The translations under genes and the position numbers were made by a program. A stretch of 36,895 nucleotides of DNA from Trametes villosa. Taxonomy: Eukaryota; Basidiomycota; Agaricomycetes; Polyporales; Polyporaceae. The notes under the pieces are model-generated. The model had not been told where the DNA came from and did no database searches. It worked only from the letters and a program-made list of their open reading frames with translations. Of this stretch, positions 29,838 through 36,895 are shown piece after piece. The DNA is taken from positions 1-36,895 of the forward strand of contig PUDQ02000029.1 of assembly GCA_002964805.2 (NCBI GenBank), written 5' to 3'. Within the stretch, counting starts at the first letter, position 1. Each line of letters opens with the position of its first letter.

Positions 29838-29967
29838 AGACAGCTTGCCGTAGAACAACATCACGTGCCCAGCCCGGTCTGCCACTGGCGCTAAGTACTG
29901 TTCTTCTCTCCACTACCTGTATGCTTCGTACTCTCTTCCTGGGCTTCTATCTTACGAAAACCTTACT

Positions 29968-32900
29968 ATGGCGAAGGATAAGAAGCCGAGAGGCGTGTCC
30001 AGGTCCAGGACGACTCGGCGAACCGTAGGACGTCCGGCGCGGCCGGGCAGCTCAAGCACCACCGTCCTTATGAGCAAGCTCGTTCGCGAACAGGACCTCC
30101 TCAAGGAGAAGGAAGAAGACAAGCGGAAGCTAGAGGAAGCGTTTCGAGGTACGTATACTCTCGCTTTATTCTGATCCGAGGCGTTGACGCACTCCCGCAG
30201 GCTTGAGCAGCAGTACAATCGGGCAAATACGCGAGCTGCACCCGCACGGCAGCTCCTCCATGCACGACGCCGAGCCCACTGATCAAGACGATGATCCCGT
30301 TTCTGTGGCAGACAATGGAGCCCCGATGGATGTGGATGAGTGGGTTGACGAGACAGACGGAGAGATGGGTGACGATGTCCTTCATGCGTTGAGGGATTTC
30401 GTCGGAGATCGGTGCGTCCTCCAGGCCCTCAGGGATATTCATATCGCTTACAGCACCTTCTCTATAGCTGGCCCTTCCGAAAGTCTCAAGATACCCGGCC
30501 CTGGCGTCAGCGACTCGAGAACGCCGATGCTCGGTGGTCCACCCTCCTCGAGCCGCTCACAGCCGCCTACCTCCGCTGGCGTTACCCGCCTGCCGACGCC
30601 GCTCCCCCACCGTCTTCGGTTCTCAGGTCGTCAAACGCCCCCCTCTGTCCTATCGGCGCGCACTCTCCCGCTCCCCCCACTCCTGATGCAACAGCGCCGA
30701 AATCAACCCCACACGAGAGCACAACAGCTCGCGGGGCGTCCGCGCCCGTTCGTGACCACGCGCGCGCCGACTCCCCTTCCACACGTGAAACACCACCCTC
30801 CAGACCGCCCCCGCATGCGTCGGCGACAACGTCCGCAGCGCCCGTAGCGCAGCGCGAGGGGACCGCACCGACAACGCACGAGGCGTCGGCAGCGCGACGC
30901 GAGCCAACCGCACCAACGACGCGCGACGCGTCCACAGCACGGCGCGAGGAGACCACACCGACGATGCACGAGGCGTCCGAGGCGCGAGTCGAGGGGACCG
31001 CAACGACGACGCACGAGGCGTTCGTGGCGTCACACGAACAGCTCGCCGCGACGCGCGCCCCGGCCACACCTGCACAACACGGCAGCGCCCCCCACAACCC
31101 GCCATCCAATGAACCCGATGAGCCCCCCACGCGCGTCGTCGAGGCTGCGAGAGCCGCGCACCACGATGCGCGCCCCCCAGAGGTCTCCGCAGCGACGGCT
31201 GAAAGTGCGACTCCGCACTCCAAAAGCCGGGACACTACATATGACTTCGAGGTCAATATCGTAGATTTGTACAGTCTCGCGCTCTCCGCGTCCATCCGCC
31301 GTGACGCCACGGATACGACTGTTATTGCCATGGCGGAGCAAGGCTATCTCGCTGCAACACCCGTAACCCCCTCGCTCGCAATCACCTTCAACACGCTTGA
31401 GCATTTCCGCCTCTTGCGGTTGCGCAAGCCCTCGTTCAGTCTAGAAGCTTTCGCTAAGGTGCTATGCGACTCATACGCCGTATGTACACGGTGCTATCTC
31501 ATGTTAACCTTCCATAATAAATATATTTTAGTTGCCTTACCGTCGCCGCTACCGTACGGCCCTCAGCGACTGCTTCGACGTCTACATCTCTATATTACGC
31601 GCTGTCGACAAACGGGTGGCTGTCGCCCTGAAACGCGATTCTCCGGACTGGAGGGTCCAGAACTCATGCCCCGCCTGCTGCTATCAGGTGCACTTACTCT
31701 GATGAACCTCTGATCATGATCGAGATTCAGACGCCGATCTAGCTGCAAGATGAGCCGCCTCTGAAGTTCGCAAGGATGATCGCCATCGACGGCAACAACT
31801 CGCTCAAAAGAGTGGCGAAATTCGGTGATCGCGAAGTTGCAGACCTCCGGGAGTTCACGCAAAGCGACTACTTCCTCTCAACAGAGTTCGTGGACCAGTA
31901 CAAGGACGAGGTCAAGCACAGCGCCGGCGCATCTGGACCGGCCGACGCCGCGGAATCCGCAGATCAACAGGACGATCTCGATTCCGGCGATGACGACGCG
32001 CCCGATGGTGATGGGGATCACTGCGCGCGGAATTGGAAAGCAGCTGCGCGCGACGAGGACAAGAAGATGTGGAGTATCTTCGACGAGAGCGGTATCTTTG
32101 CGGGGGCATGCAGGCACGGGTTCATCCTGTGGATAGCTGACATGGTGAAGAGTGGGGAGCTGTACGTATGCTCACATTCTGTTAGGACGCGCGTTCATTT
32201 TACCTCTTTACAGCGCGAAGTACGCTCTGGCGATCATAGCTAAATCCCTCAAGGTCCTCGGGTTCCGACTGCTGATCGGGTACGACATTGGCTGTGTGTT
32301 CTGCGGAACGATCGATCGGAGCTCGTTGGGCGAGGAATTCCGGCGGCTCGCGTGCCGGTGCTGCGTGAACGCGTTCCACGGGTACTCACATAGTCACCAG
32401 TGCCAGGTCAAGCATCACCCCTCGGTGATCGAAGGGGCGGGGCTCGAGGACCTGGAGACCATGGAGCGGATATTCAGTTCCTCAAATCAGCTCGCGTCGA
32501 TCACCCGCTACGCGAGCCGATACCATCGGCGCATGATCATTGACATGTTCTTCAAACAGTGGGACGATGACAAATACGCCAACCTCGCGACAATGCTCCT
32601 CAACAATTACCGGCAGGCTCTCAAAATCATTGAAGAGGAGGCCCCCGCGGTCGAGGCCATTCTTCGGAAGTACAATCACACCTCGGACGACCTCGTGCGC
32701 TGGCAGAAGGAGGAGGCCGAATACTTCGCGACTCTAGGCTCCGAGCACGCAGGTGACATTGCGGCGGTGGAGTACGTCACACTCCTCCGAGAACTCCGGG
32801 GAATCGAGTGAGTACCTTTCCGGTTACCCCACAATCGGCGTTCCTGATCGCGCGCGATCAGGAACAAGCTGGCGACCACCATGTCGAGCTTCGTGACGTC

Positions 32901-33960
32901 CATTCCGGACGACTACACCTTCGCGTCACCCGGGAGTGCTCCGCCTGCGGCCCCTACCTACGGTGCCGATGTCTCTCGCACCCGGAAGAAGGAGACTGAG
33001 CGCTGGCACTTACGGGAGAAGTGGGACAACGTGCATCGCGATGTCATCGCCTTGCAACTGAAGATGGGCATTGACACTCCGTGGCAGCCGGACACGCCGG
33101 AGTACGTCGAGACCATGAAGTATATTGCAGAGCGAGAGTACCGCGTGGCGCTCGAGAGGCTACACGGGCTCGTTGTGCAGCGGCTCTTTGAGCTGCATTC
33201 GATGAATATATCGCAAACAGGTAAGTACTTATCGAACTTCTATCCTCTGACAGATCACGATGGCTAACCTTGTTACTATACAGCCTACAAGGTTCGCACG
33301 CACATCGCGAAGAACTTACAGCGTCGATCCCAGGCTATTCGCACAGCGGTACAACAATACAACGCCGCCGCGCAAGCCCTCACACCGCCGCGTCCATCCC
33401 TTGATTGGGCCAAGGTCACACAGTACACCTTCCTCGACGAGTTCGAGCTTCTCCGCGATACCCGGAACGACATTCGCGAGAAGCCGTGGGCCGAGCCTCT
33501 CCTGCGTCAAGCTATGAAGAATTCCAACCGAGTCGCGCGCGCGCGCGAGGAGCTCGTTCGCTGCAATGTGGAAACCAACAGGCTGCACAGGTCGATTGTC
33601 GATGAGAACGCTGCCCTCGACCGCGCGACGCGCGAAGCTCGTTCGCGCGGTGATCCCATCGCTGGCGCTTTAGAGCTGTTCCGCGTTCGCCGGAAGCGTG
33701 TCAATGCACGCCTTCTGGCTGTCATATCCCAGCTGTACGCGCTCCCAGGCTTCTCCGGAAGTCGCCAACCGGGCAAGCGCGCGACGGCTGTTGCAGGTGC
33801 GGCGGCGGACTCAGCTGTGGCGGCTTCTCTACTCCCCGGACAAGACGATGTGCAGGGCGAATTGGAGGAGCTACAGTACGAGGGCGCGGAGGTTATCATG
33901 GACGATGCTGACATGGCGGATATGGCGAGGCTAGTCAATTTCACAATGAATATCTCATAG
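29968..33960 (+). CDS. KDZ superfamily transposase, element 3
   Basis: An inverted copy of the element 2 gene with the same eight exons: 29968-30148, 30201-30411, 30468-31479, 31532-31687, 31743-32161, 32214-32807, 32862-33220 and 33284-33960, encoding the same 1202 residues. Asp536 (AIDGNN) and Asp684 (GYDIGC) and the NSCPACCYQ motif are all present. The two KDZ genes diverge from the central spacer. With no substitution found between the copies, the duplication is very recent or an assembly product. Confidence 0.93.
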
Positions 33961-34481
33961 GTGCTCCTGCTTCGAATAGTACACAACGCTCGAGCTCGAT
34001 CACACCAGATACTGCTCTCCGCCGCCCGGAAAATGAGAGGTGCTGCTCTGAGGGTACATATAGATCACGTATAGTTGATTAGAGATATACCCACGGACGC
34101 ATTGATTTTTGAGGAATGGCGCAGCACCCACCGGAGAGTGCAGATGCACGCCACACCGAGGCGCTAACCGTCTGAGATCCCGCAACAGCGCAATGCATGT
34201 GAGCGCACCCGAACTCATCGGTATACAGCGTGTGTATCCTCTTGCATATCTGACCAGATATTCACCACGGTACCTAGGCCTCGCATATGATTACAAAATA
34301 AAGGAGAGAGCTATGAATCCTACGATGCTCTGAGAGGCTGAGGTCGCAGGTGTGACTTACAGGCGAGACGTGAGACGCGAGACGCGCCGTGGGCGCTCTG
34401 CGGCTTGCCCCTCACCAGTGACCATCTCTCGCCGCGCACTCGCGATCCCCTGCCCCTATACCATCCTCCCTGCTTTCTGAC
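33961..34481. other. Element 3 KDZ-B intergenic region
   Basis: Inverted copy of 20401-20921. It holds no recognised gene and includes the presumed gene B promoter. Confidence 0.35.
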
Positions 34482-35727
34482 ATGCACCACCACTCTGAAT
34501 CTCCTCAAAAGGACACATCGGCATCTCAGGAGAACGCCTGGTATGTTACATTAGGGAAGGACAGCTCGGGAAAGACACAGAACCCGTGAGTTTATTCTAT
34601 GACTCTGACGCTTCGAATCCCACGCGCTGACTTCTTCCTGTACAGCGTCTTCCTACCGGGTGGGAAGTACAGTACCCCCTTTCCCATCGCCTTCAAGGTC
34701 TCTTCCGAGGAGTTGGCAGACGAGATCCTGGAATATCGCGACGCCATCAAGATGATCGAGGCCGCGAAAACGGTCGCCGACCGTGTACAGCTCGCGTACA
34801 CGCTCCCAGTGGGCAGCGACATCCTTGCCCAGTACCTCAAGGAGTGTGGGCGTGGGGAGGGGCTGTATTGCGTTGCTTATGGGCGCAATTGCGCGGTCTT
34901 CACAATTCAGTACGCCCCCAGTCTATCGCCCTGTGTTTGTTGATACTCACTCATAGCTTGTAGTAAAGACGCCGTGGAATCCACGAAGGGTGTTTTCAAG
35001 CCGATATGGAAGAAGGTCCCCACCTTCAAGCGAGCGATCGCGTACATGGCCTCGAATGGCCAGTCGGAGAAGCCGACCAACCTGGAGCTGCAACAGCTCT
35101 TGAATAAGCACATCGCTACGGCCGGTGAGTTCACGCTCATATGTTATCAGTCATCTTCGTATGCGTAGGTCATAAGCTGACGGCCTGTCCAAAGGCAACT
35201 CCGAGCAAGTGCAACCCCCCGCGACGCCGACCCGTGCATCTCGACCCGCTGATCATGCGATGTCATCGCCGATGGTATCGCGTTCGCATCAGCGGCGCGA
35301 GCGCGACGCGCCCCCGCCAAGCCCTGCGCGCTCTCCATCCCCTTCTCCCTCTCCACCGCCGTCCCCTCTGTTCACGCAACCGATGTTCGATCTCCCGCTC
35401 GGGGATGGTCTCACGGGCGACGTCGTCTACCAGTATGCGCGTGACCTCCGCGGCATCACGCGCACGTACTTCCTCCCTGTGCCGCCCTCTACCCGTGTTC
35501 CTTCATGCGGGCCGTCACTTGATATGTTTTTGCAGGCGTTCGGCTACGATGTCGCCTCGAAGCTCGCCATCGCCTTCGCCTGCGAGACTTCGGACACGAT
35601 GGGGATGTTCGTCAAGCAGATGGTTGAGGCAGGACTTCCTGTGCTTGAGGCCAAGTACATGTGGACCTTGTATCAAGCTTCTCCTCCTGGTCCGGCGGCG
35701 TCATGGGCAGCAGTAGAGATCATGTAG
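34482..35727 (+). CDS. Element 3 gene B: accessory protein with two RNase H1-N/viroplasmin-like repeats
   Basis: Inverted copy of the element 2 gene B with exons 34482-34585, 34646-34909, 34964-35124 and 35195-35727, encoding the same 353 residues. Introns are 60, 54 and 70 bp. The start context is a short stretch after a TGCTTTCTGAC run. The features described for element 2 apply: two tandem alpha/beta modules, a Ser/Pro linker and a conserved C-terminal domain. Confidence 0.78.
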
Positions 35728-35860
35728 TTGTATACTGTACTCTCCCGAACCTTTGTGCTCAATGTATCAGTCCTCGAATGTACTCAATCTCCCGATTTCG
35801 ATTACTCATGATGTGCTCTTCCTGCACGTCTGAATCTTTGACGTCTCAGTCTAGCAACCT

Positions 35861-35876
35861 CACGTGATCTCACGTG
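35861..35876. promoter_or_regulatory. Paired CACGTG E-boxes upstream of element 3 gene C
   Basis: CACGTG at 35861-35866 and 35871-35876, about 100 bp upstream of the gene C ATG (35975). This is the inverted copy of 19006-19021. Confidence 0.45.
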
Positions 35877-35974
35877 GCAATTCAACAACCTCCCCGCAAG
35901 ACCTCTCGACTGTCAACCCTCCATCCTCACGCTGGAACATCTTTTTGCTTTTCTCACACTGCTCACTGCTCCAG

Positions 35975-36895
35975 ATGGCGGTATACGGCAAGGGGAGGCG
36001 CCTCGCCGCTCGGCGCGAGGCATCCCTTGCTCTCCGCAAATATGTTACGCGCCTGCCTCGCAAGCCGTTCAGGGCGCGCCTGACTGTCAGGGTCCGGAAG
36101 ACACCCGCCGAGAAGCTGGCCATCTCGGAGAAGCGGGCGGAGAAACGTGAGAAGATGGCAGATGCCCTCTCGGCAGCGCGCGAGGTCATATCCGAGCAGG
36201 CTCGCAAAATGCAAGCGGAATTCGGTGCTCACGACCAGAAGTACTACGAGCACCAGATCCTGCAACACGGTCGCATCTCAACTACCAAGCGTAAAACAAA
36301 CCCGTGGAACGCGTTTCTGAGAAAGGAGTTAGAGAAGAGGAACAATGGTGAGATCCATCGCGCTGATACACGCGTCGCGGAACTTACGTACATCGAAGCC
36401 CTCCCTCAGGGCGCTCCGCGGATCTCCGCAACCTCTAATAAGGAGGTCTATAAGGCAATCCAGACTGCGTGGCACGCGATGTCCAAGGAAGAGAAGGAGA
36501 AAGTGTCCGAGGAGTTAGTGAAGGAGTTAGACGAGGAGAAGGAGATGCGGACGTTGTCTGTACAAAGTGTTCCTTTGAATGCTTTTCACGATGTGCGGGC
36601 GACCATGGCAGGGATATACGAAGAGGTGATTACCCGGCTCTATTCTCACGCAGAAGCGCGATGCTAACAATGCCGCTCTAGCTCCGGCGGCTTCACGCGC
36701 GCACCGGTATCGAAGTGGGACTGTTCGCGGTCCGGACGGCCAGGCACCAGTACACGCCGCCGTTAACCTTCGGGACGTCGGATCGCGTATACGACTTTTT
36801 CAAAGTCTGCATGCAAACGACCCTAGACGACGTCAACTGCTCGTTTGAAGCATACTGCCTAAGTGGCGTCTCGGGTAAGTACATTGTCTGCATTA
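35975..36895 (+). CDS. Element 3 gene C, partial at right edge: HMG-box-like protein
   Basis: Exon 1 is 35975-36625 (217 codons, containing the HMG-box-like region) and exon 2 is 36682-36874, ending at a GTAAGT donor. The window stops 21 bp into the following intron. The sequence is identical to the corresponding part of element 2 gene C. Two further exons would be expected beyond the edge if the copy is complete. Confidence 0.8.

Larger units (their letters stand above)
29332..36895 (+). mobile_element. KDZ DNA transposon 'element 3', truncated by the window edge
   Basis: From 29838 to 36895 this is the reverse complement of 17987-25044 (paired positions sum to 54882). Every reading frame I compared encodes the same peptide in both copies. 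It begins with a 506-bp TIR and carries KDZ (29968-33960), gene B (34482-35727) and the first part of gene C, all on the plus strand. About 2.2 kb of the element, including the right TIR, would lie beyond the window. Confidence 0.9.

Noticed and set aside
36346..36407. Possible intron in gene C exon 1 (GTGAG...CTCAG)
   Set aside because: Removing these 62 bp would shift the frame, while reading through keeps the frame into the conserved W.AMSKEEKEK block.
5123..36895. TET/JBP dioxygenase gene expected as a KDZ partner
   Set aside because: No HxD...H dioxygenase-like sequence was seen in any spliced gene.
1..36895. tRNA, rRNA or CRISPR features
   Set aside because: No tRNA-like cloverleaf, rRNA core or regularly spaced repeat-spacer array was recognised; the hairpins seen belong to TIRs or the spacer.

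Overview
This window looks like genomic DNA from a filamentous basidiomycete, probably an agaricomycete. It is GC-rich. Its genes are cut by many 49-83 bp introns with GT..AG ends, and it is built almost entirely of mobile elements. No ordinary host gene could be supported. All assignments come from reading the sequence; no database search was run.

Layout. (1) 1-4743: a Ty1/copia LTR retrotransposon on the minus strand, running off the left edge. Its gag, protease, integrase, RT and the start of RNase H lie in one open frame, with a 281-bp 5' LTR at 4463-4743. (2) 5123-12836: DNA transposon 'element 1', with three co-oriented minus-strand genes: a KDZ (Kyakuja-Dileera-Zisupton) transposase, gene B and gene C. 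(3) 12837-15759: GC-rich non-coding DNA with tandem repeats. (4) 15760-25550: 'element 2', a complete element of about 9.8 kb. It has 506-bp terminal inverted repeats (TIRs) and the same three genes in the same order, strongly diverged from element 1. (5) 25551-29331: a spacer with a copia primer-binding-site relic, GC-rich tandem repeats and an unoccupied copy of the sequence into which element 2 is inserted. (6) 29332-36895: 'element 3', on the plus strand and cut by the right edge. Its interior appears to be an exact inverted copy of element 2; paired positions sum to 54882.

How the genes may work together. The KDZ protein is the presumed RNase H-fold transposase. In both element types it is followed by gene B, which I read as having two degenerate repeats resembling the RNase H1 N-terminal / viroplasmin-like fold plus a conserved C-terminal domain. 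Gene C comes next, with an HMG-box-like region, a second conserved domain and a Pro/Ala-rich tail. Splicing models give open frames for every complete gene: KDZ 1107 and 1202 aa, B 382 and 353 aa, C 590 and 729 aa. Intron positions and phases are shared between the diverged elements. Conservation of the whole cassette suggests that B and C are working parts of the transposition system rather than passengers; this is inference.

The most interesting points are the conserved three-gene KDZ cassette, insertion of two copies at the same position of one repeat motif (with an empty copy between them), the inverted element interior relative to that flank, and a tandem duplication near 4885-5050 in which one copy carries an intron-like 54-bp insert and the other lacks it exactly. 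The near-perfect palindrome and the repeat-bounded ends also raise the possibility of an assembly artefact.
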